Origin: Pocillopora verrucosa
Taxonomy: Eukaryota; Cnidaria; Anthozoa; Scleractinia; Pocilloporidae
Direction of reading: 5' to 3'
Length of the DNA stretch: 64,000 nt
NCBI RefSeq assembly: GCF_036669915.1
Contig: NC_089315.1
Location: 12,295,255-12,359,254, forward strand
Shown here: positions 45,309 through 56,621 of the stretch, piece by piece
Layout of the letters: each line of letters starts with the position of its first letter
Numbering within the stretch: position 1 is the stretch's first letter
The notes under the pieces: generated by a model
Seen by the model: the letters and a program-made list of their open reading frames with translations, nothing else
What the model was told of the DNA's origin: nothing
The model's database searches: none
Position numbers and translations under genes: made by a program

Positions 45309-46817
45309 ATTTTTGACAATTATCAACTCACCTGGGTAAATGAGTCAAAATATGTCACCAGATTATTCCCCTCTAAACGATAGATAATATGCCGGTTTAC
45401 AAAAACGAATTTTCAAAGTGTGATACTTGAATAGGACCTTATCTCTTACTCATTAGTTGTTAGTTACGAATAATTTTTGACAGTTAAATATAAAAACATT
45501 CAAGTCAATTTTCACACCATCATCAGTTTGCTGTTGTAACAAGGCAAAGCAAACAATAAGAATGGCTGTTATCCTACTGGTGACAGATGAGTGTTAATAC
45601 ATCATCTTCGTGTCATCGGATTAACAGGGAAAATGTTACAGTTTGCTACAGTTTGGCGAATTAGTGCCAAAACTCCGTACATTCGGTCTAAACAAACAAA
45701 AAGCTTTTGCAGTTTCCTCTTCGAAGATCGCATCACGGAAAACAATAGATTATGACCCAATCAGAAGCATATGCCTACGTCGATGTTTTTAAAGGATTTG
45801 TTATTCCCAGCTTCCACAAGGATCAGGCGCAGATGGCCACGCAATAAAGAAATGAAATAATAAAAGCTTTTAGAAAGGATACACAAATAAAACACTCTCT
45901 CATTACATATAAAGTTTTGAACTAAGCGGGAAGGAAATTATCAATTCACTTTAGACCTGACATTTGACAGGTGAGATCTGAATAACGTGACTCTGTGAAG
46001 AGGGGGGAGTTAAAGTGAATTAAAGTCTACTAGAACATCCCAAAGTTTTTCAAAATACAAAAAATGACTCAAGAATCAGTCGCTAAGTCTTCAGTATGAG
46101 AAACATAATGAGATAAAAATATATCGAATTTTCCTAATTTTCATGATCAGTATAAGCCGATATGCATCATCTGTGCGAAATTAATGCTATTCAACTAACA
46201 TGGCTAGCGGCTTAAGTCTGCGCCGAAAAATAACTCGCTTGTTCAGTAGCCAGTGGTGTATTTACAAGAATTCACTCTAAGAAGATGAAGAACTGGTCAA
46301 TTATTGAGGTGATTCCTTACAACTTTAATCACAAGTCACCGGGAAAATCGAGAGATCGGTGCTAAGTTGATTTATGCGTATCTTTTCATAAACATAAGGG
46401 TCTAAACGGGGTCAACTGTTAGCCTTTTTACCCCTAAAAAATTTTCCTTTTATAACAATAGCAAGCTATTAACCGTAAGCCGTAGAACTAGCCAAATTTT
46501 TAAACACTAGCCGTCAAAGCCATTACCCCGGCCCATTGACACCCTTATACGTCAAAATTTATTGCACAATTTTCGGCGGGAAATTAAGGACAATGGGATG
46601 TTGAAAAATGTAAATCAAATAAATGAAATCCAGACCAATTTAAAAGTGTAATTTCCGTGCTATTCTGTATTTTTTTAACTCAAAAGTTCGAGGGACTGTC
46701 CGACTCACTTGTTTTGTTACAACCTCTTGCTTACCACGGTTCGTTTTAAACGCTGCCGCAAGAATTGTTTAAGACTCGATCCGCCTACGATCGGTTTTGC
46801 TGTGAACTAAACGCAAG
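45309..46817. other. unit 4 spacer between dead and live GPCR
   Basis: Counterpart of 27814-29314. It holds the decayed MITE-like element at 46402-46539 and, at its end, the putative 5' UTR exon. No coding frame supported. Confidence 0.55.
46402..46539. mobile_element. short MITE-like element, unit 4
   Basis: Second copy of the 28904-29039 element, carried along by the unit duplication. The left end has mutated (TCTAAACGGG) while CCCATTGA is kept on the right. Confidence 0.45.
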
Positions 46818-46920
46818 GTATAGTAAAGACATTTCAAACACACGCATGCTGAACGAAATTTTTGACATTTGGTTAAGAGTCTCGATTAATTAAAGAAAGC
46901 TAACGCAAGTTTATTTTCAG
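46818..46920 (+). other. putative 103-bp 5' UTR intron, unit 4
   Basis: CAAG|GTATAG donor and TTTATTTTCAG|G acceptor; same length as in units 1-3 despite substitutions inside. Confidence 0.5.
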
Positions 46921-46921
46921 G

Positions 46922-47959
46922 ATGAACGGAAGCAACATTACCACTTCTCCACTTATCACCACTCACGATGTCGTTTTTGCTACATTGTACTCTTCCATCG
47001 TGTTCTTCGGCGTCACGGCAAATGGCATAATCATCACCATTGTAAGGAAAACACGAACCATGCATACAACAACAAACTATCTGTTGATGAACTTGGCTAT
47101 AGCCGATTTTCTAACGTTGTTATTTTGTCCGGGTTTCTACGACTTTGCACTACACAAGTTTCAATTGGGTTCCGGGACACTGGGTGACATCTTTTGCAAG
47201 TTTATTGCAGGAAATGCAATCGTTTGTGTCTCTTTCGATGCCTCTGTGTTAACTCTGTGTGCCATTGCAATGGAGCGCTACCTTGGTATTGTCAAACCTT
47301 TCAACAAACGTTGGGCTCTGACCAAAAAGAATGTAAAGTTTATTATTCTTGTTATTTGGGTCACAGCTGCTTTTTCAAGCTTTCCAGATACGCTATGGAC
47401 GAAGCACAATAACGATGACATATTGTCGCCACGGCGGTATCCCTGCACGCGTCCATGGACAGTTAAGAACCAGACTTGGAACGTCAAAGCTTACATCCTT
47501 GGCCATTCTGTCGCTCTAATTGTGCTCCCTTCAATTTTTCTTTGCTTTTGCTATATTTCAAGTTCCGCAGCACTTAAGTCAAGCGCAGGTGAACCGGATG
47601 AAGATCCCGCTAGCAAACGGAACATGAAAAGGCTCTTAAAGCTTCTAATCTCGTTAGCTTTGGCATTTTGCTTACTCTGCCTTCCATTTGCTGTCTTCTT
47701 TTTATATGTCACCGCACTCGCCCCTAGTCATTTAGAGCAAAGTTTCAAACCGTTGTTCCTGGCACACAGAATCGTTCGTTTTTTGATATTTTCTAACTCA
47801 TTCATAAACCCTCTTCTTTACGCTGCTCAAAGCAAAAACTACAGAAAAGTTCTGTTTCAGAAACTTGGTCTTAAAAACAACACACGTAACACAGAAAACG
47901 AAGCCGCAGTCAGAGCCAGAGCGGAGAAACATAGAATATATTATGAAACAGCCGTTTAA
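46922..47959 (+). CDS. class A GPCR, array copy 4
   Basis: Intact 345-residue receptor with the long loop 2 of copy 2 (N-N-D-D-I-L-S-P) but followed by R-R-Y-P-C where all the others have W-R-Y-P-C. Landmarks: C92-C175, E118-R-Y120, P255 in L-C-L-P, N296-P-L-L-Y300, E-T-A-V end. The N-terminus reads N-G-S-N-I-T-T. The tail has L-G-L-K-N-N instead of L-R-L-K-N-N. Ligand unknown. Confidence 0.94.
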   Translation: MNGSNITTSPLITTHDVVFATLYSSIVFFGVTANGIIITIVRKTRTMHTTTNYLLMNLAIADFLTLLFCPGFYDFALHKFQLGSGTLGDIFCKFIAGNAIVCVSFDASVLTLCAIAMERYLGIVKPFNKRWALTKKNVKFIILVIWVTAAFSSFPDTLWTKHNNDDILSPRRYPCTRPWTVKNQTWNVKAYILGHSVALIVLPSIFLCFCYISSSAALKSSAGEPDEDPASKRNMKRLLKLLISLALAFCLLCLPFAVFFLYVTALAPSHLEQSFKPLFLAHRIVRFLIFSNSFINPLLYAAQSKNYRKVLFQKLGLKNNTRNTENEAAVRARAEKHRIYYETAV

Positions 47960-50487
47960 GACGATTGTCGCAATAAAGAAAGATCATTTTCACATATTTG
48001 TCAAGAGTGTGGTTCGTGAAAAAAACATTTCATTCTTACTTGACGAATGGAAAGAAAGACAAAGAAAGAGAAACGAATCGAAAGTGGAATCGAAGCCTAT
48101 TTGCTTAACAGTCTCGATAACTTAGTTAAAATTTGTGGAACACGAAACTACAAAACACCTGTTTAGGGTGAGTTAAGCTACAGACTAAGTTTACATGCGA
48201 AAAGCGTCCCTACGACTGCTAAGATTAACAGTTGGTCGGAGGCATCAGATGAGGAGCTTGAAGAAGATCATATGTATTAAACTCAGTTGCGAAATATTTC
48301 CAGAGAGGAAATCCACAAGTATGCACCTTTTGTTTTTTTAGCAAACTAAATATACCGCTGACAACTGCGAACAATGAGATAACAGTCGAACCCAAGATAG
48401 AAAATCGTCTGATGCAAATAATGTTTCGTTGAATTAAGCTGTCAGTTGTAAGATTCCTCAAGAATTGGCCATCCGGCAATACCGCCGGATTTATGGAGAC
48501 GCACAACCGTCCATTGGAAGAGATTCAATAACGTCAAAAATTATCGGAATTTTTCAATGTATTTCTTAATAATAACAAGTAATGTATAATTAAGAACTGT
48601 TTGGCTTTCTTCGACAGGTCAAAGAATGCTAATCTTTGCTAAGTGTAGCATGTGATCATCCCTCCTACTACTGACTTGATTTATCTCATCTTATATCACT
48701 AAAGTTAACCAGTGATCACTGAGATTACTAAATTCGCAAGTTGATTTTGCTATCCTTAAGCTTTCGAACGAAATTTTCTCATGGGCATCGTTCCCTAATG
48801 ACCGCTATTCTGTGTGGCAGTCATTCCGCTACCTTTTAGCCAATGTGCGAGCAAAGGGGTAATGGTGTTTTGTTTCTTCGAGGGACTCCCTCTTAGTTTG
48901 AGCCTCTCTTTAGGTGAGGTATCGATCCAAAGTAAGTAGTTACGAAGCCAATCATCCTAATATTTGATCTGTGAATGTTTCTAACCTCTGTGAATTAGTA
49001 GACATGTAGAAGAGGTATGGTGAAACCACTGAAAACATGTCATTACATCGGCCCATTAAGATAAGGGTAATATCAGAGGTGACTGATGAGAATTCAAATT
49101 AAATGCACGAAACCAGCTTTGAACTTGGGAAATTAGGAACTTGCCCTTAGGTTTGGTTTTTCATTTGGTTTTTTAAATGCAAATTGACTCTTACCGCCTT
49201 GAGTAATGAGGCTGAAAAATAAAAACAGCTTCATAGTTGCGATCTTTAAAACTTCTGAAATATATCGTAAGGTTCCTATTCCTTTTTCCTTTATTTCTAC
49301 TTTTTAATACTATTATCATTATTCTTTTCTTTGTCCTTCTGATGTTTGTTGTATCCATATGTGTTTTAATTCAAATTTGGTTTATCGTGGAATCTTAAAT
49401 ATAAATGAAGTAGATAGGTGGGTTCAAAAGCTAATCGTAAGGCACAGCAAAGGAGAAACCAAAACAATTTTCAACAGTTTCGAAATCAAACAATGGAAAC
49501 TTGACTTGAAGAACAAAGTGATTCCTTGGTGCGAAGCATTAGTAGGTGATTTGTCACTTTTCTGTCATGAACTAAGCTGTGAGTACTCTTCTATTTTTGC
49601 TTTTTTTTTCTTTTTTAAACAAACACTTGCGCAGCATGCTTTCAAGAGAATAGACCGTTTTGTCGCAATCTCATATTCATTGACGCAATTTTGAAATGAT
49701 GTCGAAAGTATAACATGAATGCTTTAGATTTACCGTTTCCCAAACTTCTTATCACTTTTCTGATAAATTTTTCAACCCTGCTCATGTAAATGAATTCTTT
49801 GGTGCGGTCCACGAAGTACGCTTTAAGCAAATTCATAGGCAACATTCGATTTATGATCGTCAAACATGTTCTGAATTTTTTTTCAATAAAAAAAGAGACA
49901 CTGTTGCAAAAGGACTCAGAGGCGCCACGAATATCTTAATGGACAGGTGATCCCGGCTGCCTGATATAAATAGTAGGTTCAATCTTCGCACAAAAGTCGT
50001 TGAGGAATTATTTGAAACTAAGACTGCTTTTAATGGAATTACAGGCGCCGAGTATGCTCGGTACATTAGTAAGTAAAGCAGAAAGTGCTCCAACATATGT
50101 CATCAGAAAATTCATGATTTCTGGAGCGTTGTCCATTCAGGTCTACTCGAAAAACAAAACAAATTAGTGTTAATTTTCACGCGAGAAACAACTTTAAGTA
50201 CTTCGACTTAGACAGACTGTGCGCCGACATCGCCGAGCGAAAGGCGTCAAGTATTCTGTCATTTATCTATTTCATACATGAAAATCTCCGGCTCCGAACT
50301 TGGCCTCAGTGCGTACTTGGGAATAGTCTCCTGCCGATTCACAGCGTCACTTACACGTACCCTCAAATGAATAATTAATTAATAAATATGAATATTCCAT
50401 GCATTTCACTACCTTGTTTCCATAAGCCAAGCTATGCCACATTAATTTACTTGCTATAACAATGACATTGAGATGGCGGAAAATTAA
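47960..50487. other. unit 4 3' spacer
   Basis: Non-coding. The AATAAA kept in units 1-3 is mutated here (TATAATTAAG near 48587). About 80 bp seen in the other units are missing near 48376. The 111-codon frame at 49359 is broken in the siblings and is not called. Confidence 0.55.
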
Positions 50488-50799
50488 ACTTTTTTATTTG
50501 TGTATTTTTGAACGACTTCCTGGAGAGGGAAATAATTTTTTTCTTTGATCTCCACACGCAATATATTTCATCGACTTCATCAGCGTTAACCAATAAATTT
50601 ATTAAATTGGTTACGTGAGAGTAATATCGAGCAACCATATCGGCTCTGCAATGGTTTTTGCTCGGTGATCAAAGTAGCATAGCTTTGACATAAAATAAAA
50701 ACTCGGTTATTAACAGACGTAAAACTGCATGTATGTTCAAAACAAAAGAATACATGGAAGTCACCTCTACAAGTGCGAGAGAAATGAACAGAATCCCCC
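50488..50799. other. unique sequence after the array
   Basis: Flank between the array end and the 3' end of the minus-strand GPCR. No gene seen. Confidence 0.5.
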
Positions 50800-51837
50800 C
50801 TAAATACCCAGTTCTAAATGTTCTTGATTATTTTCTGCTACTCTGTTTGAACGTGTTTGTAAAAATCGTCGGCTGATTATCCTCAGTCCTTGCCTGTAGT
50901 TAGAACTTTGCGCTGCATAAAGAAGGGGATTAATAAATGAATTAAGAATGAGAAAAAATCGAACCATTCGGTGTGTAAGGTGAAGAGACCCGTAGTTTTG
51001 ATGCAGTTTACTCTTTGTGATAATGGAGACGTAAATAAAGAACACTGCATATGGAATACAACAAACAGCAAAAGCTACTGCGAGAGACATAAGTAACTTT
51101 AAAAGGCGTTTCTTGGATTTTTCCGCCTTCCCACTTTCAGCGGTGTTTTCACAACAGATATTCTTTTTAAAATGTATTCCATAGAAAATAGAGCAGTAAC
51201 AAAACAAAATCACAACTGTAGGCATCACAATACACAGGTTGCAAAATACAATGATATAAGTTCTTTTAAACGGCGTGAGTCGATCGAGGGTCCATGGTCG
51301 ATTACAAGGATATGCTCTCGCCTCTGGATCGTAGTCGTTCGATAAAAATCCTGGTATACATAGAAGCAAGGCTGATACCCACGTTACGACGATTGCATAA
51401 CGGACGTTTCCTTTACCAAGTCTTGCATTTGTGTTAAATGGTTTCACAAGTGAAAAGTACCTTTCCACAGCTATGACCGTCAAGGTGAAAATAGACTCAA
51501 GAACAGTAACAGAGAGAACTGCGTTTCCCGCAAATACCTTGCAAATAAAATCTCCGGTAGTTTGACTCAGTCTTACGTTATGTAAAGAAAAATCGTAAAA
51601 TCCCGGACAGAATAACAACGATAGTAAATCGGATAGGGCTAAGTTTACCAGCAAATAGTTCGTTGTTGTATGCATTGATGGCGTTTTGCACACGATAGCG
51701 ATCACAATACTGTTGCCAATCACACCAAAAAACACAATGATTGAGTAAATCGTTGCGAAAACAATGTTTTCAGGTGTAACTCCGTGTATATTTTCTCCGT
51801 CGATGGTAAAATTAGTTTCATTACTTGCGGAACTCAT
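50800..51837 (-). CDS. class A GPCR, orphan (subfamily A-like, single copy)
   Basis: Intact 345-residue receptor with ATG at 51837. Landmarks: N6-E-T and N9-F-T sequons, N42, L-A-L-S-D70, C99 with C178, E125-R-Y127, W153, TM5 proline in I-V-M-P-T, P262 in C-C-I-P (no toggle Trp), N303-P-L-L-Y307. It is intermediate between the two subfamilies: TM5 proline, R-L-L-K-L-L and A-A-Q-S as in the array receptors, but Y-G-I-H-F-K-K at the end of TM5 like the other group. R1.59-type position is C in V-C-K-T-P-S-M where the others have R-K or W-K. The C-terminus is L-G-I. Faces the array tail to tail. Ligand unknown. Confidence 0.93.
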   Translation of the reverse strand: MSSASNETNFTIDGENIHGVTPENIVFATIYSIIVFFGVIGNSIVIAIVCKTPSMHTTTNYLLVNLALSDLLSLLFCPGFYDFSLHNVRLSQTTGDFICKVFAGNAVLSVTVLESIFTLTVIAVERYFSLVKPFNTNARLGKGNVRYAIVVTWVSALLLCIPGFLSNDYDPEARAYPCNRPWTLDRLTPFKRTYIIVFCNLCIVMPTVVILFCYCSIFYGIHFKKNICCENTAESGKAEKSKKRLLKLLMSLAVAFAVCCIPYAVFFIYVSIITKSKLHQNYGSLHLTHRMVRFFLILNSFINPLLYAAQSSNYRQGLRIISRRFLQTRSNRVAENNQEHLELGI

Positions 51838-54820
51838 CGCTCTTCGGAAAGGAACAACCCCGAGTGTTACTTAATATTCCCAACAGCTTGACAAGTATTC
51901 TCCCCTTAAGATTCACAAGAGAGGCTTTCAATTGTTTAAGCTTACCTTTTATTCACACAAGATTTCGAAAGTCCAGCTGTGTAAATACTTTGTTCCCATG
52001 ATTCTACAGGTGAATCGAATTTCCTAATATATTAGCATTCAATTTGTCGATCAGTTCCGTGTCTAAAATTAGAGAGTATCCCAGGTTAAATTCATTGACA
52101 TCAGAGAGTTTTCTCGTTACAATTATCTTAAACGTTAGCCTACGGCTTCCACTGATCTAAAGCGTTTAGAACTCATAGTTTAAGTTCAATATTGCCTGAA
52201 GGTTTTTAAGTAAGCATACCGCTCCTTGATAGCAACCGTTTGTAATAAATACGAAAACAAGTGGGTGTTTAGGCTTACTATGACGTCAGTTACGGCGCCT
52301 GGCATGTTTACAAACCTTTGTTTGATTGTGCCGACTTGCCTGTTCCGAAATTTCACCTTCAATTAAAGAAAAAAACTAGAGAAAAGACCCTGAAAATATT
52401 GGACATAGTACAATTTGGCAGACGGCGTGACAGCTTTAGCTCAGCTCTACGCTCTTTACTGTCATAGAGCACGCTCTTTCAATCAGTGACAACGCACGTT
52501 TCATCCGAAATTTAATATAAATTTGAATATACCAGCCTGAGAGTCAAGCGCGTCAATGGCAGTGGTTTATTCATTTTTTCAAGCAGATATGGAGATTCAT
52601 AAAAGCCACGCCACTTAGATTCAAACCCGAGAAGAAGCTGATTCGTTTGCAATATTGGATTCAAATGTTTCAATGATAATAGAATCCATGCGCTGCGCAA
52701 GGTTCTACTATAGGCAGTGATTAAGCTTCTGTGAATGTTAATCCCCGGAAAACCTTAAGATATTTTTCTTTTCTCCTTGCTTTCTTTTCTTCAAAATCAC
52801 CAGCCTTATCCATCGAACCCTTCTCTGTAAGAGCTTACAATTAGCATCTAAATGTCAGCGTAGGTGAACGACGCAATCTTTCTTTTCCACACGTTGTTAA
52901 TGGAAGCAACTCTGGCTACAAAAAACCGAATTATTTGAATCAGTTTGAAATATAATGTGGTCTTATTAATTTTTTTCGAGGTCCGCAACACACAAGGGTA
53001 AACACATGAAGACATTAAGAGAAAAGCCATTTCAAAATAAACAAACGGCATGAAATGTCTACAAACTTTAATTTTGACGAAAACGTTACTACGTGATGTT
53101 TTCTTTTTTAATTAATTGCATCGTAAAAATTATTCACAACATTAGGTATAAAAGTTTAATGATATTACTCCTGTCATTCTACCCTTAAAAGGGCTCATTT
53201 GCGAACACTTCTCTGTGATGATTGTACAAACTCGGATTTCTGTGGTGTGACAGACCCAAACGAATTTTTTCCCATTTTCTGGAAATTTCATTGCAAGAAG
53301 AAAAATTTCACCTGTCTTTTACTTGATGGATTTTTGTTTTTCTTTGCCTCGCAAATAAAACTTCCCCATCTTAGGACTTTAGTTTTGCACAACCCCTGTT
53401 TTTCACTGCTCGACTGCGTCAGACACCCAGTAAAATGTTCATCACCATCAGTACGTGCAGAGTGTCGGTCTTCTTGGCTTTTTGGGTCTCAAACGGTTTT
53501 TGGGTTGCTCTACAGCCCAGTCCATTTCAATTCTTCAAGGGCGCTTCCTTACGCCCCACGGCGCGTTCGATATGTCTTGGTTGTTCTATCGGAGGAATAG
53601 CCTTTTCTGCTACTTTTTCTACTATCTATGGATGGAATGGTTTCATTTCGTTACAGAATATCAATGATGATCCATTTAATTGCGATTCAAGGGAGAAATA
53701 TCTACGAAAGAGCGTTACATTATGTTTTGATGTCGCCACCGCATTATTATCATGTCGCCGGAACATCAACTCATGTTCTCTTGTTTGCGCCAACTCATTA
53801 AGCTTTGTTGTATGACACTAAGTTGGATTGGATTCATGTAATAACCAAAGCTAACGAGAATCTTTTTCTATAGTTTTCATGCGAAGTAGTTTCTCTTTCA
53901 GTTATTTCTTTTAGTCCATCACAGAAAAAAAAACGCCGATCATTCTCTTTCTGGGTAATAATGTTGACATCCACTTTATGCATTAGTTAAGAGTCATAGA
54001 GGCTAGGTTATGTTGTCTTTATGGACAATGCCTTTTCCTCTCACAGTGCCTCTCTCTACACAGACAGAGTATTCGGGAAATCCTGAAGAATTACACGTGG
54101 GTAACCCAGTTAAATGGGCTGCCATCTCGTTCACGGAAACTTACCTTTTAAAACACTTCTGCTCACTTAATAGAATTCGCTTCTGCAGGACGGCCACATC
54201 TACCTCGTAAGCTGACTTAATCCACCTTCACCTCAAGCCTAATTTTTTTTATAAAATGATGCCTCTTCTCATTTTCCCTTCATCACTTTTAATATGCAAT
54301 ACAAAGCTGGAGAAACAACAGGCATGTTCCCAAATCTACATGGATGAGGTTAATCTATTCTTCGTGTAAAAAAGAAATATTTGCATTTTAACAATTGCTT
54401 TCATCGGCTGTCTCAACAGAAAGGCTTATTATCTCTGGATTTCCAGCAGAGATGAGTAAATGCGAGATGTATTGCGTTGTCAGTTAGACCACTGAGGTGA
54501 ATGTTTCAGAATGTCTTGCCAGGACAATATAAAAAGGCATGAAGAGTTTTTATGGTATTTCAGTCATAACGAGCAAGTGATTTGAAGTTATTTTCGATCT
54601 TAAATCATTAAAAGTAGATTTTTCTGCGCTTTTCTTTTAAATTATACAAACACAGATTGTCGAGACAGACAAAAGCAAGGGTTTATTTTTGTTGACGTAT
54701 TTAGGTAATTGGAAAATATATTAAATGAGGTGGTAAATAAGCTGAGCTAGTTGTGAATATAATTACGATGATTAGTAAGACCATAAAAATATAAAATAGG
54801 ATTAAATTAAAGTTCTGCTG
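51838..54820. other. intergenic, with a cluster of overlapping open frames at 53199-53815
   Basis: Mostly featureless. Between 53199 and 53815 all three plus-strand frames are open for 70-133 codons over a GC-richer patch. One (53435-53815) is hydrophobic with G-C-S-I-G-G-I-A-F-S-A-T-F. None resembles a domain I know, and openness in three frames points to low stop density more than to coding. Could contain a short exon. Confidence 0.35.
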
Positions 54821-55034
54821 GTTAACACTTTATCTCCCAAGATCTCATTAGTAATTCTCCTTACTGTCTGCCATACTATTCATATGATGTTATTTTGGAG
54901 AGATTGGAATTGGATCAACCACTAATCCCCTAATTGATATTTTTCTTTATTCTCATCACTTTTCTGCTTGATATTGTACTGATAGTGTAAGAAGAAATTC
55001 TGTCATAGTCACTGGTGGGACTTAAAGGGTTGAC
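54821..55034. mobile_element. MITE-like repeat
   Basis: About 214 bp from GTTAACACTTTATCTCCCA to GGGACTTAAAGGGTTGAC; the ends are imperfect inverted repeats. Related to the element in the intron at 7578-7789 and similar in ends to 12494-12709. Non-coding. Confidence 0.6.
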
Positions 55035-55267
55035 ACCATTCAAAGCTCATGCATTACAAGATTTGATATTTCATCAGATAATTTCATAATGCAAGACCCA
55101 ACAACTGTCTCTAATGGAAATAAGACTAAAGGCAGGAGCTTTACATTTAAGCATTGTAAAGAGAGCATGTCCTTGTTATTATACTCGCGGACATGCAAAT
55201 AAAATAATCGTTAATAAATGGAGGAGCGACCGGGATCAGTTCTTATTTACAGTAGAGCATGCTATAG

Positions 55268-56525
55268 GGGGCGTTTGGCCTTCTGCTGGCCAAACTGAAA
55301 GCGTATGGTTTTACAGATGATGCCTTGGAACTTATGACAGCCTATCTTTTAGGTAGAAGACAAAGTGTTAAACTTGAGGGAGTATATTCTCCGCGGAGAA
55401 CTGTAACAACCGGAGTACCACAGGGATCCTTGTTAGGTCCACTCTTATTTAATATGTACATTAATGATCTTAATTACTTCGTTTCTAATGCGTCCTTAAG
55501 GCTGTATGCTGATGACACGACGGAATATGCCTCGGATGTCTCACCGACAGTTCTGCAGTGTGTTATTAACTCTGACCTCAGCGTGCTATTAAGATGGTTC
55601 GGATTAAATTACTTAAAGATTGATGCCGCTAAAACGCAAACTGTTGCCATCGGGCCGTCATTATATGAATATGAATTTCATCTCAATAATGTGAAGGTTG
55701 AGAAGCAAGACGCACTTGAGATCTTAGGGGTAGTCTTAGACAGTAAACTAACCATTAAGGCGCACATAAAGGAACAGCTGAAAAAAGCATGCGCGAAGGC
55801 TTCGGCCTTGTGGGAACTACGCAAGTTTATTCTGAAGTATGTAATGATGCGTCTCTAAAAGGCATATGTTCTCCCACATCTTGAGTATTGCAGCCCTCTT
55901 TTGCTGGGTATAGGTAATGCTGAGACTACCAAAATGGAGAACACTAATTACTATTTATTAAGAAGTATCTTAGGCTTTCCGAAGTCTGTTTCATACGACT
56001 ACCTCCTAAAAAAAATAAAATCAAGTCTTTGGAACAACGCAGGCAATTCCACTCGCTATTTATGTTATACAAGTGCTTGTATAGCCACGGAGCACCCTAT
56101 ATTAGTAAGTAAGTTTTTCAACCTTAAGAATGTTAGATATAACTTACATGGGCTCAGCGCCAGGTTGGAACTTCCCACATTCAACTTGGAGCACATGCAT
56201 AGATCTTTTACCTTTTTAGTCAGTAAACTATGGAATGCGTTGCCTCCAACGGTTAGAGAGTCCGAAGACACTGTATCTTTTAAGCGGGCTCTTAATGTTC
56301 ATATGACTTGAAGAGATTTTTAAATTTTTAAAGTTGTTAAATTTTGTACATAGATTATTACTAGTTAGTATTTAGGTAGTATTTATTAATTAATTGATTA
56401 ATTTTATCCTTTTACATTTTGTACAATTTTATTGTTTTACATTAATACTCACGTACACGTTTTAACGAGCACTCAGGAGCTCCTTGGTGTTACGTGTATA
56501 AATAAAGTATTGTATTGTGTTGTAA
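55268..56525 (+). mobile_element. 5'-truncated LINE-type reverse transcriptase fragment
   Basis: One frame runs from 55268 to 56311, broken by a single TAA at 55856-55858 within what should read L-x-K-A-Y-V-L-P-H-L-E-Y-C. It keeps the 3' half of a non-LTR reverse transcriptase: L-A-K-L-K-A-Y-G-F, G-V-P-Q-G-S-L-L-G-P-L-L-F, the catalytic Y-A-D-D, then I-L-G-V-V-L-D and the thumb. A terminal region has S-K-L-W-N-A-L-P-P. The 3' end has AATAAA at 56501-56506 and a short TATTG-rich tail. CR1/L2/jockey-like by these motifs. Truncated at the 5' side by a typical incomplete insertion. Not functional. Confidence 0.88.
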
Positions 56526-56621
56526 TTATAGTCCCTCTAAATGGGTTAGATGAATATGGTGATTGCTTCGAATGCGGCGACAGTTTTACCTAGTCAGTGG
56601 AACAAAACTGTTCCTCTAACC

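Larger units (their letters stand above)
41020..50487 (+). repeat. tandem unit 4 of 4 (long type, about 9.5 kb)
   Basis: Last unit. Homology stops at about 50487, just where the next unit would begin (after the ACATTGAGATGGCGGAAAATT stretch), so the array has whole units. A gap of about 30 bp near 50430 is private to it. Confidence 0.9.

Noticed and set aside
49359-49694. 111-codon frame in the unit 4 3' spacer
   Set aside because: The same stretch in units 1-3 stops after 73 codons and has many changes at all codon positions. It runs through a poly(T) tract.
53435-53815. Possible transporter-like exon
   Set aside because: Glycine and serine-rich hydrophobic stretch only; no recognisable motif and no splice-linked partner was found. 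Kept as a low-interest finding, not a gene.
55114-55264. Upstream part of the LINE protein
   Set aside because: The frame here does not resemble reverse transcriptase and is out of register with it. The element appears 5'-truncated at about 55265.
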